Source of the DNA: Ardenticatenaceae bacterium | GTDB taxonomy: Bacteria > Chloroflexota > Anaerolineae > Promineifilales > Promineifilaceae | DNA length: 64,000 nt | Direction of reading: 5' to 3' | Assembly: GCA_020634315.1 (NCBI GenBank) | Contig: JACKBV010000016.1 | Location: 30,122 to 94,121, forward strand | Part shown: positions 20,363 to 29,420 of the stretch, piece after piece | Layout of the letters: every line of letters starts with the position of its first letter | Numbering within the stretch: position 1 is the stretch's first letter | Program-made: the position numbers and the translations under genes | Notes under the pieces: generated by a model | The model's database searches: none | The model's input: only the letters and a program-made list of their open reading frames with translations | Told to the model about the DNA's origin: nothing

Positions 20363-21455
20363 TTATGCCGGTTGCCCAACTTTATAGCGGAGAAAGGCTT
20401 CCATGAAGTCATCTAAACGGCCGTCTAGCACCGCCTGTGCATTCCCGACTTCATGATTCGTGCGATGGTCTTTCACCATCTTGTACGGATGCAGCACGTA
20501 GGAGCGTATCTGATTGCCCCAACCCGCATCCACATCTTCACCTTTCAACGCATTCATTTCCGCTTCTTGCTTGCGCCGTTCGAGGTCAAACAACTGCGAT
20601 TTCAAAATGCTCATCGCCACCTGCATGTTTTGCGTCAGCGAACGCTGGTTTTGGCAGGAGACGACAATGCCGGTGGGGTAATGGGTGAGACGAACGGCCG
20701 TTTCGTTTTTCTGCACGTGCTGCCCACCCGCGCCACTGGCACGGAAACGATCAATGCGTAAATCCTTCTCGTCAATCTCAACTTCGATGTCTTCGGCGAC
20801 ATCCGGCCACACTTCGACTTTGGCAAATGAAGTATGGCGGCGGCTGGAAGAGTCATACGGGGAGATGCGCACCAGACGATGGACGCCGCGCTCAGATTTG
20901 AGACGGCCGTATACGTAATCGCCCTTAAACGACATCAAACAGCTCTTAATGCCCGCTTCATCGCCCGCGCTGGTGTCTAAAATTTCCACCTTAAATTGAT
21001 GCGTTTCTGCCCAGCGGATAAACATACGCTGCAACATCTGCGCCCAATCCTGTGCCTCTGTGCCACCGGCGCCAGCATGAATCGCTAAAATCGCATCTTC
21101 CTGGTCATATTGACCGGCAAACAGGGCGCGAAATTCCAGATCGTTGACTTCTCGCTGCAACGCTTCGACTTCATGCGCCAGCTCGTCATACAATTCATCG
21201 TCGCCCAATTCCGCCAATTCTAGTGTATCGGATAGATGTTTGCTCAGGCTCTCCCACACAGATACCTGACCGCGTAATCGTGTCAAGTCGCGCATCACGT
21301 CTTGTGCGCGTTGTGAATCATTCCAAAAATCGGTAACGGCCGTTACCTTCTCCAATTCCTTAATCTTTGCCTGCTTGTCGGCTACGTCAAAGCCGCCTCC
21401 GTAAATGGTCTACGGTCTCTGTCAACAATTCAAGCTGTGAAATTAATTCGTCCAT
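20363..21455 (-). CDS. prfB: Peptide chain release factor 2, expressed by programmed +1 frameshift
   Basis: RF2 ends translation at UGA and UAA. The ATG at 21455 (GAGGTGA upstream) opens a 22-codon frame ending LRRRL-UGA. The reading then continues one base on as DVADKQAKIKELEKVTAVTDFW and gives a 363-residue protein. It contains the catalytic GGQ loop (RASGAGGQHVQKNETAV) and the anticodon-like SPYDSSSRRHTSF-type region. The slippage site CTTTGAC preceded by an internal GGAGG is the classical autoregulatory signal. RF2 scarcity lets ribosomes slip, which raises RF2. Confidence 0.96.
21386..21400 (-). promoter_or_regulatory. prfB +1 frameshift (recoding) site
   Basis: On the minus strand GGAGG (21396-21400), three bases, then CTTTGAC (21386-21392). 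The UGA stop is 21387-21389. The spacing of the internal Shine-Dalgarno to CTT matches the known bacterial prfB recoding signal. Confidence 0.95.
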
Positions 21456-21500
21456 GATTCATCACCTCGTAAAATAGAGCGTGGCAATTGGAAACGCTCC

Positions 21501-22409
21501 TTAATTTTCCTCAAACAAGCCATTCACAAATTGATCCGCATCAAACGGGGCAAAATCTTGAATCTTCTCGCCAGTGCCAATAAAACGCACCGGCAGCCCC
21601 AACTCACGGTAAATGGCAAACACCATGCCACCCTTCGCCGTGCTGTCCAGCTTGGTCAACACCACGCCAGTCACATTCACCGACTCCTTGAACTTCTTTG
21701 CCTGAGTCAGCGCATTTTGCCCGGTGGGCGCATCCAGCACAAGCAGCACCTCATGCGGCGCAGCGTGTACACTTTTCTTGCACACGCTGTGTACCTTTTC
21801 CAACTCTTTCATCAAGTTGTATTTGGTGTGCAGACGACCGGCCGTATCAATGATCAAAAAATCATATCCACGCGCACGGCTGGCGCGAATGCCATCATAA
21901 GCAACGGCACCAGGATCGCCATTTGGCTGCCCGGCAATGACGGGTACATCAGCCCGGTCACCCCAAACTTTTAACTGGTCAATCGCCGCGGCGCGGAAGG
22001 TATCGGCCGCCGCCAACATCACTTTCTTGCCCTTAGCCTGATAATAGTGCGCCAGCTTGCCAATGCTCGTCGTTTTGCCGGAGCCATTAACGCCAACCAC
22101 CATTAACACCGTCAGCAAGCGCCGTTCTTCAAGCTCAAATACGGCTGGCTGCACCAGAATCGCACGCAGTTCCTCTTTTAAGGCATCAACCAATTGATCG
22201 GCGCGATAGAGGCCATCACGCGCCACGCGCTCACGCATGGCATCTACCAATTCCAGGGTTGTGGGAACGCCCACATCCGCCTGAATCAACAAGGCCTCCA
22301 AATCGTCCCAGGTCTCGTCAGTGATTTCACCCATGCCCAGGACACTGACAATTTGCCCAAAAACGGACTGCCGGGTGCGCTTCAGCGAATCGCGAATACT
22401 CTTAAACAA
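21501..22409 (-). CDS. ftsY: Signal recognition particle receptor FtsY
   Basis: Membrane-associated SRP GTPase. The 302-residue protein has the helical N domain, then the G domain with [15 protein letters not shown] (P-loop), the [11 protein letters not shown] insertion-box segment, DTAGRLHT and [10 protein letters not shown]. It lacks the long acidic A domain of E. coli FtsY, as is common outside enterobacteria. It lies between xseB and prfB. Confidence 0.97.
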   Translation of the reverse strand: MFKSIRDSLKRTRQSVFGQIVSVLGMGEITDETWDDLEALLIQADVGVPTTLELVDAMRERVARDGLYRADQLVDALKEELRAILVQPAVFELEERRLLTVLMVVGVNGSGKTTSIGKLAHYYQAKGKKVMLAAADTFRAAAIDQLKVWGDRADVPVIAGQPNGDPGAVAYDGIRASRARGYDFLIIDTAGRLHTKYNLMKELEKVHSVCKKSVHAAPHEVLLVLDAPTGQNALTQAKKFKESVNVTGVVLTKLDSTAKGGMVFAIYRELGLPVRFIGTGEKIQDFAPFDADQFVNGLFEEN

Positions 22410-22471
22410 AACGTCTCTCCTGAATATGACGAGGTTAGGGTATTGTGTACCCGCTTAACCCCCGCCCTCTT

Positions 22472-22687
22472 TTACCGCTGCACAATTTCCCCATCGGCCG
22501 TTAACTGTTCTACGCGCAAACCCGCCTGCTCTAACTGCAAATTACAACGCTCGGCAAGCTTTTGCCCTCGCTCGAACAAGGTCAACGACGCTTCTAACGT
22601 CAGGTTGCCCGATTCCAATTGCGCCACAACGGTTTCTAATTCTTGTAAAGCTGCTTCAAAACTGAGTTCAGCAATATCTACCGACAT
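22472..22687 (-). CDS. xseB: Exodeoxyribonuclease VII small subunit
   Basis: Binds the XseA large subunit to form exonuclease VII, which degrades single-stranded DNA. The 71 residues include LSFEAALQELETVVAQLESG and LEASLTLFERGQKLAERCN, the family signature. It is separated from xseA by the two ABC-transporter genes. Its ribosome-binding region directly follows a CCTCCGGGAGG palindrome. Confidence 0.95.
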   Translation of the reverse strand: MSVDIAELSFEAALQELETVVAQLESGNLTLEASLTLFERGQKLAERCNLQLEQAGLRVEQLTADGEIVQR

Positions 22688-22705
22688 GTTTCACTCCCTT
22701 GAAAA

Positions 22706-22762
22706 TAGCCTCCCGGAGGTTCGTCTTATGTGGCGAGCCTGCCATTGATAACCTCCGGGAGG
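22706..22762 (-). repeat. REP-like palindromic element upstream of xseB
   Basis: A perfect 13-bp inverted repeat (CCTCCCGGAGGTT at 22709-22721; AACCTCCGGGAGG at 22749-22761) encloses GGCGAGCC-containing sequence. The half nearest xseB ends 21 bases before its ATG. The loop plus arm match 54839-54876 closely: on the minus strand AGGCTCGCC, a few bases, ATAAG, then ACCTCCGGGAGGCT. A third member is at 63280-63318. Confidence 0.75.
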
Positions 22763-22877
22763 GTGGCTTTCATTCGTGGTGGTCGGCGACCGCCGGTGAA
22801 GTCTCCTCTCAACCTGCCAATTATAGGTCAGGTTCTCAGGCGATTCAATGAGACTAGAGAACTCCTCATATGAACGC

Positions 22878-23645
22878 CTATACCTGCCGCCACTCCATGC
22901 GACGGCTAACAAGCCAACCAGACAGCACAGCCACACCCCCTAACACGAGCATATCCCACCCCAACTGCTCCGTTACCGGCCCCAACAAGGTCTGGCGTAA
23001 AGCCGAAGCGGCATAGGTAACTGGCGAGAAACGGCCGATCCACACCATCACTTCTGGCAGCAAACTGGGCGGAATCACCACCGGCCCCAATCCCGTCAAT
23101 GTAAAGATGAGCAGCGTCGTTATCGTTCCTGCCTCTTCCGGTGTGCGTGCGCTGGCTCCAATCAACGCGCCGAGCGCCGCCAGGGGAATCGCCACGAGGG
23201 GAATCACGGCCAGCAGCAAAGGATGCAGCGCCAGGGGCACATCTAAAATAATGTGCCCAATCCAAATGGTGAGCAATGTTGACGGCAAGGACATGATGAA
23301 AAAAGAGATGACAGTCGCCAAAACCAAAACGTAACGGTGAACCGGCAAAGTTGCAAAGTAATGCAGCGTGCCCATCGCCTTCATAAAGCTGAAATTGCTG
23401 GAAACCTTGCCCAAATTCTCAAACATTAACCCTAAGACAATGTTGCCGCTGAAGACGTAAGCCAACGCCTCTGGCCCGCTGCTGCGGGCAAATAACCCCA
23501 ATGCCACCAGGCTGATGACGGGAGCCACCATGCCGGTGGTGATCATGCGCCGCCACGACCAGCGCCAATTGCTCAATTGGATCAGGGTGAGATCGACCAG
23601 TTGGGTGAGCAGAGACGGCCGTTTCCGCGCCACACTTCTTTCCAT
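22878..23645 (-). CDS. ABC-2-type transporter permease
   Basis: About six hydrophobic segments across 255 residues, with the ABC-2 signature near the C-terminus (RFSPVTYAASALRQTLLGP). The substrate is unknown; such pairs export drugs, lipids or polysaccharides. A GTG sits one codon before the ATG at 23645, both served by AGGAGG. It follows the ATPase gene by a few bases and surely partners it. Confidence 0.88.
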   Translation of the reverse strand: MERSVARKRPSLLTQLVDLTLIQLSNWRWSWRRMITTGMVAPVISLVALGLFARSSGPEALAYVFSGNIVLGLMFENLGKVSSNFSFMKAMGTLHYFATLPVHRYVLVLATVISFFIMSLPSTLLTIWIGHIILDVPLALHPLLLAVIPLVAIPLAALGALIGASARTPEEAGTITTLLIFTLTGLGPVVIPPSLLPEVMVWIGRFSPVTYAASALRQTLLGPVTEQLGWDMLVLGGVAVLSGWLVSRRMEWRQV

Positions 23646-23648
23646 CAC

Positions 23649-24569
23649 TCACACCTCCTGCCCATTGGCAAAATGCAAATACAAATCCTCCAACGTCGCC
23701 GAATGCAGCCGAAAATCATCAACCTGGCTCAACTCCAACAGATGCAGCGCCGCCGCCACATCCTCCTTTCCCAGATAAACCAACCAGCGTCCGGCATCCA
23801 ACTCCAGCGGCGTCAAATGGGACGGCAGCGCCGGTGGCGCGGCTGGCGAGAAAAAAAGTTCCAGGCGCAGTTGATTATCCACCTGCCGCTTCAACTCGCT
23901 CGGCTTGCCCAACGCCACCAACGATCCGGCACGCATAATACCGACGCGCTGGATGATTTTCTCCGCTTCCAGCGCATCATGGGTGATGAAAATAATGGTC
24001 GTCCCCTGCTCACGGTTCATTTGCCGCAAAATTTGCCATACTTGCTGCCGCCGCTGCGGATCGAGGTGATTTGTCGGCTCATCCAGGATAAGGATAGGCG
24101 GTGAACCGGCCATCGCCGCGGCAATTTGCAGCAAACGCCGCTGCCCGCCGGACAATTTGCCGGGCACCCGCTCGCGCAGTGGCTCCAACTGCCACAATGC
24201 CAGCAAACGGTCACGCTCGGCAAGGGCATCGTGTCGCGTCAGCCCGCGCAAATGGGCAGTGAAATAAAATGCTTCGGCAACGGTGAGGCTGTTAAAAGCG
24301 AGGCCATCTTGCGGCATGTAACCGACGTGCATGGGGATGAAATAGGGATCGCGCAGCGTGCGAAACGGCCGTTCCATGAGCCGAATCTCCCCCGCCGTAG
24401 GCGTCACCAAATTGACCATCTGCTTCACCAACGTACTCTTGCCAGCGCCATTGTCCCCTAACAGGCCAAAAATCTCCCCTTGCTCAATTTGCAACGTGAT
24501 GTCCCGATTGGCCGCTTCCGTCTGCCCGGCATAAATCTTGGTCAGGTTCTCAATGTCGTAAATAATCAT
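23649..24569 (-). CDS. ABC transporter ATP-binding protein
   Basis: The 306-residue ATPase has Walker A GDNGAGKST, a Q-loop region (VGYMPQDGL), the signature LSGGQRR, Walker B ILILDEPTNHLD and the H-loop FITHDA. A ~90-residue C-terminal extension follows the ATPase core, as in DrrA/CcmA-like exporters of the ABC-2 class. It is co-directional and nearly contiguous with the permease gene. Confidence 0.93.
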   Translation of the reverse strand: MIIYDIENLTKIYAGQTEAANRDITLQIEQGEIFGLLGDNGAGKSTLVKQMVNLVTPTAGEIRLMERPFRTLRDPYFIPMHVGYMPQDGLAFNSLTVAEAFYFTAHLRGLTRHDALAERDRLLALWQLEPLRERVPGKLSGGQRRLLQIAAAMAGSPPILILDEPTNHLDPQRRQQVWQILRQMNREQGTTIIFITHDALEAEKIIQRVGIMRAGSLVALGKPSELKRQVDNQLRLELFFSPAAPPALPSHLTPLELDAGRWLVYLGKEDVAAALHLLELSQVDDFRLHSATLEDLYLHFANGQEV

Positions 24570-24628
24570 GGCAATAATGGTAGCAAACGGCCGTTATGAA
24601 GCGCAGGCATGACTTGTACATGGCTCGT

Positions 24629-25849
24629 CTACGATTGCTGTACGGTGACAGCAAACTGGCCGTCTTGCACCTGCACGGTCAGCTCATCCCCACCTGTCAC
24701 CTGGTCGGCGCGGCGCACAATACGGCCGTTTTCATCGCGCACAATGGCATACCCCCGCGCCAGCGTCGCCAATGGCCCCACCGCCGCCAACTGCGCTTGC
24801 AGCAGCGCCAACCGATTTTGCTCCCGCTCCAATTTGCGTGTCATGGTTTGCAAGAAACGGCCGTGCAGCATATCGAGGCGCTGCCGGTGGCTGTCTAAGC
24901 GGCTGCGCGGGCTAAGATGCCCCAAATGGCGCAGCAATGTCTGCACCTCACTCCGCTTTGCCGCCAACTCATCCGTCATCACGACCACCAACTCGTTTTG
25001 CAAGGCGGTCACTAACGGCCGTATCTCGGCAATGTCCGGCGTCGCCAACTCGGCGGCTGCCGATGGCGTTGGCGCACGCAAATCAGCCACAAAATCAGTG
25101 ATCGTAAAATCAACCTCATGCCCCACGCCGCTGATAACCGGATGCTGCGCGGCGAAAACGGCCCGCACAACCCGTTCATCGTTAAATGCCCATAAATCTT
25201 CCAGCGAGCCGCCGCCACGCGCAATGATCAGCGTATCAATGTCATCGCGCCCATCCAGCCATTGCAAAGCACGCACAATTTGCGGCGGCGCATCGTTGCC
25301 CTGCACCAATGTTGGCGCAATCAGCACTTCCACCAGCGGCCAACGCCGTGCCAACACATTGAGAATATCGCGCAGCGCCGCCGCATCGGCTGAAGTCACA
25401 ATGCCAATTTTGCGTGGGAATTGGGGAATCGGTTTCTTGTGTGTTTCGGCAAACAATCCTTCGTCGGCCAACTGCTGCTTCAAGCGCTCGAAGGCCAGCG
25501 CCAGGTCGCCACGTCCGGCTGGCTGCAAGGTGTCGGCATAAAGCTGGTAAATGCCGCCTGCTTCGTAAATGGAGATACGGCCGTGTACGATCACCGCGTC
25601 GCCATCTTGGGGCAGCAGGCGCAGCCGCTCCGCCCCCGAACGCCACATCACGCACTTCAACTGCGAATTCGCATCCTTCAGCGTAAAGTACAAATGGCCG
25701 GATCGTGCCTGCGTGAAGTTCGAGATTTCTCCCTCCACCTCCACATCCTGCAAACGAAAATCAATCGCAAACAGTTCACGAATATAGCCGGTCAATTCAC
25801 TCACCGACCAGGGTTCACTCTCAGAACTGACCCCACGCAAAAAGCTCAT
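24629..25849 (-). CDS. xseA: Exodeoxyribonuclease VII large subunit
   Basis: Catalytic subunit of exonuclease VII. The N-terminal OB fold (VEVEGEISNFTQARSGHLYF and TLKDANSQLKCVMW) is followed by the nuclease domain with FPRKIGIVTSADAAALRDI and DTLIIARGGGSLEDLWAFND, then a helical C-terminus. The 406-residue length is normal. It is the first of the xseA-ABC-xseB-ftsY-prfB series. Confidence 0.96.
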   Translation of the reverse strand: MSFLRGVSSESEPWSVSELTGYIRELFAIDFRLQDVEVEGEISNFTQARSGHLYFTLKDANSQLKCVMWRSGAERLRLLPQDGDAVIVHGRISIYEAGGIYQLYADTLQPAGRGDLALAFERLKQQLADEGLFAETHKKPIPQFPRKIGIVTSADAAALRDILNVLARRWPLVEVLIAPTLVQGNDAPPQIVRALQWLDGRDDIDTLIIARGGGSLEDLWAFNDERVVRAVFAAQHPVISGVGHEVDFTITDFVADLRAPTPSAAAELATPDIAEIRPLVTALQNELVVVMTDELAAKRSEVQTLLRHLGHLSPRSRLDSHRQRLDMLHGRFLQTMTRKLEREQNRLALLQAQLAAVGPLATLARGYAIVRDENGRIVRRADQVTGGDELTVQVQDGQFAVTVQQS

Positions 25850-25867
25850 TGTTCGCTCCTCTCGCTG

Positions 25868-26323
25868 TTACTTTTCCTGCCGCGCCCGCCACTCCTCATA
25901 GGATGGCACATCTTCCCCCACCGACCAGAAAAAGAAAAACGCGCCCATTGGCCCCATAAACTTGAACCGCTTGCAGAACTGTTTTTCGCGTGTGTAATAA
26001 TCGGCGTCCAGGGTATGCAGCCAGGTACGCAGCGAACCGTGTTCGGCGATCAATTCCTGGCAGATACGGGCATTGTGGATAGTGGCTTCGATTTTACGGC
26101 CGTTGCGCACAATCCCCTTATTCTCCACCAGTCGTTCCACATCCTGCTCCGTAAATGCAGCCACACGCTTCACGTCAAAATGGGCAAACGCTTCCTGAAA
26201 ATTAGGCCATTTGCTGCGAATGACCTGCCAGCTAAACCCGGCTTGAAACACAGCCTGCGTGATTTTCTCAAAATAACCGGCATCATTTTCCGGTACATGA
26301 CGTGGGGGAATTTCGTAAGACAT
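25868..26323 (-). CDS. DNA-3-methyladenine glycosylase I (Tag)-like protein
   Basis: Predicted base-excision enzyme of the helix-hairpin-helix superfamily. GFSWQVIRSKWPNFQEAFA and VENKGIVRNGRKIEATIHNA closely resemble Tag. The ATG at 26323 has GGAGG five bases upstream; an ATG four codons earlier lacks one. The Tag zinc ligands are not all evident: the usual N-terminal cysteine is missing and the C-terminus ends soon after FFFFWSVGE. It may therefore belong to a Tag-like subgroup with altered activity. Confidence 0.75.
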   Translation of the reverse strand: MSYEIPPRHVPENDAGYFEKITQAVFQAGFSWQVIRSKWPNFQEAFAHFDVKRVAAFTEQDVERLVENKGIVRNGRKIEATIHNARICQELIAEHGSLRTWLHTLDADYYTREKQFCKRFKFMGPMGAFFFFWSVGEDVPSYEEWRARQEK

Positions 26324-26483
26324 GTCAACCTCCATGCTTGTAGAACATCTGCGCTAATTGTAAAGGGCAACAGGCGGTTTGCGCAAGCAGCAGCCAAAGC
26401 TTTTACACACCAGCATTCCCGCTCACCTCCCCGCAGCGCATAAAGCCGCTGGCAGCACATTCACCACCAAGAAGATTGGCAGT

Positions 26484-26513
26484 TTGTCACCAACATCATG
26501 CCCATGATAAAAT
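26484..26513 (+). promoter_or_regulatory. Possible promoter of rsfS
   Basis: TTGTCA at 26484-26489 and TAAAAT 18 bases on resemble a vegetative promoter, about 40 bases before the ribosome-binding site. The spacing is slightly long, so this is tentative. Confidence 0.4.
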
Positions 26514-26552
26514 TTTGTATCACGTTAATGTATTAGATTTCGGAGGTGCTAT

Positions 26553-26900
26553 CTGGAAAGTTTAGAATTGGCTCATTTGTTAGTGGAAAGTATTCTCGAT
26601 AAAAAAGGTACAAATATCACTTTACTTGACATTCGTGACCAGGCGATCTTTGCTGATTATTTTCTGCTCTGCAATGGGGAGAATGATCGTCAGTTACGCG
26701 CTTTGGTTGACGGCATTGCCGAAGATGCCAAGAAAAAAGCGCAGGTATTACCCTTGGGGGTGGAAGGGGAGCCGCAGCACGGATGGATTTTGGTTGATTT
26801 TGGGGATTTAGTGATTCACGTATTCTCCCCCATAAAACGCGGATATTACAATTTGGAAGAATTGTGGAACCGCGCCCACACCGTTCTACAGATGGAATAA
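26553..26900 (+). CDS. rsfS: Ribosome silencing factor RsfS (Iojap family)
   Basis: Binds uL14 and blocks subunit joining in starvation. Family blocks are DIRDQAIFADYFLLCNGEN, VEGEPQHGWILVDFGDLVIHVF and YYNLEELWNRA. No ATG or GTG fits. A GGAGG at 26542-26546 lies six bases before CTG (26553), giving (M)ESLELAHLLVESILDKKG, which aligns with the usual N-terminus. The next candidate, TTG at 26568, is 21 bases from the Shine-Dalgarno and would shorten the first helix. I therefore prefer the rare CTG start. Confidence 0.9.
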   Translation: MESLELAHLLVESILDKKGTNITLLDIRDQAIFADYFLLCNGENDRQLRALVDGIAEDAKKKAQVLPLGVEGEPQHGWILVDFGDLVIHVFSPIKRGYYNLEELWNRAHTVLQME

Positions 26901-26930
26901 AAAAACCGGTTTCATGTGAAACCGGTTTTT
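26901..26930. terminator. Bidirectional intrinsic terminator between rsfS and ndk
   Basis: AAAAACCGGTTTCA and its exact complement surround a 2-base loop. The A and T tails give a U-run on either strand, so it can end both the rsfS transcript (plus) and the ndk transcript (minus). Confidence 0.92.
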
Positions 26931-26949
26931 CAATCATCAAGATACGGGC

Positions 26950-27399
26950 TTACTCGCGAATCCAACTGTCGGTTACGCGATCCCAAGCAACCAATTCTTC
27001 TTCTTTGAAGAAGAGGCTAACTTCTTTCACGCCATTTTCCACACTGTCGGAACCATGCACCAGATTACGGCCGATTTCCATGCCGAAATCGCCGCGAATG
27101 GTGCCAGGTGCAGCGCTGACAGGGTTTGTCGCTCCCATGGTGGCACGGGCAGCGGCAATCGCCTCTTTCCCTTCCCAAGCCATCGCGACAATTGGCCCAG
27201 AGGTGATGTAATCAACCAGTGCATCGTAAAAGGGGCGACCCTTGTGGATGCCGTAATGTTGCTCCGCCAGTTCGCGGGACATTTGCATAAATTTCATACC
27301 GGCTAACTTCAAGCCACGACGCTCAAAACGGCTGACGATCTCGCCAATTAAACCACGTTGTACGCCATCTGGTTTCACTAAAATTAATGTACGTTCCAT
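26950..27399 (-). CDS. ndk: Nucleoside diphosphate kinase
   Basis: Transfers the gamma-phosphate between nucleoside triphosphates and diphosphates through a phosphohistidine. The 149-residue product begins [20 protein letters not shown] and has [18 protein letters not shown] plus the active-site [13 protein letters not shown]. The internal ATG at 27399 is chosen for its family fit and GGAGTG site. The gene stands alone between two terminators. Confidence 0.98.
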   Translation of the reverse strand: MERTLILVKPDGVQRGLIGEIVSRFERRGLKLAGMKFMQMSRELAEQHYGIHKGRPFYDALVDYITSGPIVAMAWEGKEAIAAARATMGATNPVSAAPGTIRGDFGMEIGRNLVHGSDSVENGVKEVSLFFKEEELVAWDRVTDSWIRE

Positions 27400-27429
27400 T
27401 TTTTCACTCCGCTGAAAAGATTTAGGCAA

Positions 27430-27465
27430 AGAAAAAGGCAGCGGCAATGTTTGCCTTCCGCTGCC
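27430..27465 (-). terminator. Intrinsic terminator of the giant TPR gene
   Basis: GGCAGCGG (27437-27444) and CCGCTGCC (27458-27465) form an 8-bp GC stem. On the minus strand it is followed by TTTTTC. It lies 70 bases after the stop at 27533 and before ndk. Confidence 0.85.
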
Positions 27466-27532
27466 TCGTTCGCTTTTTAATTACCGTTTGACTGCCAAAT
27501 GATAAACGATTGTGGCAGTTTTGCAACTGTGC

Positions 27533-28774
27533 TTACATTAAATCGAGGGCGTGCCGATAGGTGTCTAATGCTTTTTGCAGCTGCCCATTGCGCATGTAGG
27601 CATCTCCCAAGAGGCGGCGTACCGATGGCTGACCGGGATGACGGTGAACGGCCGTTTCCAAATCAGCAATCAAAATACTCAGCCCTTGCCCAGATTCCAC
27701 CAATGTCTGATAAGCCTGCACCGCATTGCCAAACTTACCGGCAGACATCGCCTTGCGTGCCGATTCCAGGTCATCCGGGTTAACAGAAAGAATCGGTACC
27801 GTGATACGTGGATCGGAGAGATCGGCGACCGTTTCCGGCTCAGGTTCCGGCAACGGCCCGACATCAAACGCCGCGCGTGTCACCGATTCCAGTTCGCCAA
27901 AGTAAACATCCCCAAATTCCTTCTCTTCCGGCCCTTGCTCTTCAGCCGCCAGCCAGCCAGCCACATCCGGCTCGGCCAGAGTCCGCAGCCAACCAGTCTC
28001 GCCGAGTCCCGGCTGTTCATCCTCATCATTTGAAAGCCATTCAGGCCAGGAGTCCGCCAGTTCATTGTCGAGGTCGATTTCCGTATCGGCGAACAAAGTT
28101 TCTTCCAGATCATCCGAAGAAAAGGCGCTGTCAACAGGATGGCCGATTCCGGCGTCCAGGCGATCAGCAACGGCGGCAAAGGGATCGGCCATTGTGGTGG
28201 GTGCAGTCATTGTTTCGATGTCAGGCACATCTGCCTCAAAATCTAGCTCTACCGGCTCGCCAAGATCATCCAACCAATCAAGGCTGCCATCAACCTCAGC
28301 AAATAGTTCCAGGGTGGGTTCGGTCATTTCTTCTATTGGTTCAGGCGCAGCAACGGCCGTTTCCAGTTCCTCATCTACAATAACCAGCGGTTCGGGTTCC
28401 GCTTCCAGTTCCACGAAGGACGTGGCCGGTTCTGGTTCGGGTTCGGCCGTTTCTTCTTCCAAATCAAGCCCTTGCTCAGCCATCAAGTCGGCCAGCCAAT
28501 CATCCATGCTGCTGTCCAGCTCTTCCGGCACATCCGTGGGCGCACCGACGCCGCGCGGGAACATGGCATCTTCAGGGAAAACCAGGTCGTCTGCTTCCGG
28601 CACGCCAAAGGCATCGGCGGCGGTTGCGGCGATCAATGGCGCTTCCTCTTCCGGCTCTGGTTCTGGTTCCGGCTCAACAGCAGGTGGTGCGATCTCCACC
28701 ACTTCTGGCTCAATGGCCGCGACAACTGGTTCCTGGCTCTGGCTCGGATACGGCCGTTTCTTCTTCCAAATCAA
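27533..28774 (-). CDS. Giant acidic TPR protein, C-terminal segment (after second frameshift)
   Basis: The same gene as the next two entries, continued in another frame. About 413 codons: the first ~90 are one copy of a ~104-residue repeat (FPEDAMFPRGVGAPTDVPEE, then SMDDWLADLMAEQGLDLEEE), then more acidic DWLxxL motifs. It ends in a basic-neutral TPR pair (DDLESARKAMSAGKFGNAVQ, then RLLGDAYMRNGQLQKALDTY). The gene thus begins and ends with TPRs. The frame break at about 28733 is one extra T relative to the sister repeat at 29045. Confidence 0.8.
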   Translation of the reverse strand: MIWKKKRPYPSQSQEPVVAAIEPEVVEIAPPAVEPEPEPEPEEEAPLIAATAADAFGVPEADDLVFPEDAMFPRGVGAPTDVPEELDSSMDDWLADLMAEQGLDLEEETAEPEPEPATSFVELEAEPEPLVIVDEELETAVAAPEPIEEMTEPTLELFAEVDGSLDWLDDLGEPVELDFEADVPDIETMTAPTTMADPFAAVADRLDAGIGHPVDSAFSSDDLEETLFADTEIDLDNELADSWPEWLSNDEDEQPGLGETGWLRTLAEPDVAGWLAAEEQGPEEKEFGDVYFGELESVTRAAFDVGPLPEPEPETVADLSDPRITVPILSVNPDDLESARKAMSAGKFGNAVQAYQTLVESGQGLSILIADLETAVHRHPGQPSVRRLLGDAYMRNGQLQKALDTYRHALDLM

Positions 28775-29330
28775 GCCCTTGCTCAGCCATCAAGTCGGCC
28801 AGCCAATCATCCATGCTGCTGTCCAGCTCTTCCGGCACATCCGTGGGCGCACCGACGCCGCGCGGGAACATGGCATCTTCAGGGAAAATCAGGTCTGCCG
28901 CTTCTGGTACGCTAAAGGCATCGGCGGCGGTCGCGGCAATCAATGGCGCATCCTCTTCAGGTTCCGGTTCCGGCTCTGGTTCCGGCTCAACAGCAGGGGG
29001 TGCGATCTCCACCACTTCTGGCTCAACGGCTGCGACAACCGGTTCCGGCTCTGGCTCGGATACGGCCGTTTCTTCTTCCAAATCAAGCCCTTGCTCAGCC
29101 ATCAAGTCGGCCAGCCAATCATCCATGCTGCTGTCCAGCTCTTCCGGAACATCCGTGGGCGCACCGACGCCGCGCGGGAACATGGCATCTTCAGGGAAAA
29201 CCAGGTCTGCCGCTTCTGGCACGCTAAAGGCATCGGCGGCGGTGGCGGCGATCAATGGCCCATCCTCTTCCGGTTCCGGTTCTGGTTCCGGTTGCGGTTC
29301 TGGCTCAACGACAGGCGGCACATCCCACTC
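28440..29330 (-). repeat. Three near-identical ~312-bp tandem repeats inside the TPR gene
   Basis: Three consecutive copies of a unit encoding VFPEDAMFPRGVGAPTDVPE, ELDSSMDDWLADLMAEQGL, DLEEETAVSEPEPEP and VVEIAPPAVEPEPEPE. They lie at about 28440-28745, 28746-29056 and 29057-29330. Copies differ at only a few scattered bases. Such identity favours unequal crossover and assembly errors. Confidence 0.85.
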
Positions 29331-29420
29331 ACTAATAGTGGGCAATTCTTCCAGCGGTGCGCCCTGGCGTGCGGCCAAAGTCTCTAACCAGGCAACAGCC
29401 GCGTCCGGGTCTTCGGGCAC
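28710..29420 (-). CDS. Giant acidic TPR protein, middle segment (between two frameshifts)
   Basis: About 236 codons in a frame different from both neighbours. It starts PEDPDAAVAWLETLAARQG, continues the sense of the upstream segment, and runs through two of the three long repeats until the second break. On its own it has no credible start codon or ribosome-binding site, so I treat it as part of one gene spanning 27533-35125. Confidence 0.75.
   Translation of the reverse strand: MPEDPDAAVAWLETLAARQGAPLEELPTISEWDVPPVVEPEPQPEPEPEPEEDGPLIAATAADAFSVPEAADLVFPEDAMFPRGVGAPTDVPEELDSSMDDWLADLMAEQGLDLEEETAVSEPEPEPVVAAVEPEVVEIAPPAVEPEPEPEPEPEEDAPLIAATAADAFSVPEAADLIFPEDAMFPRGVGAPTDVPEELDSSMDDWLADLMAEQGLDLEEETAVSEPEPGTSCRGH

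Noticed and set aside
28065..29387. 440-codon plus-strand frame over the tandem repeats
   Set aside because: It is the antisense image of the acidic repeat and has no ribosome-binding site or domain.
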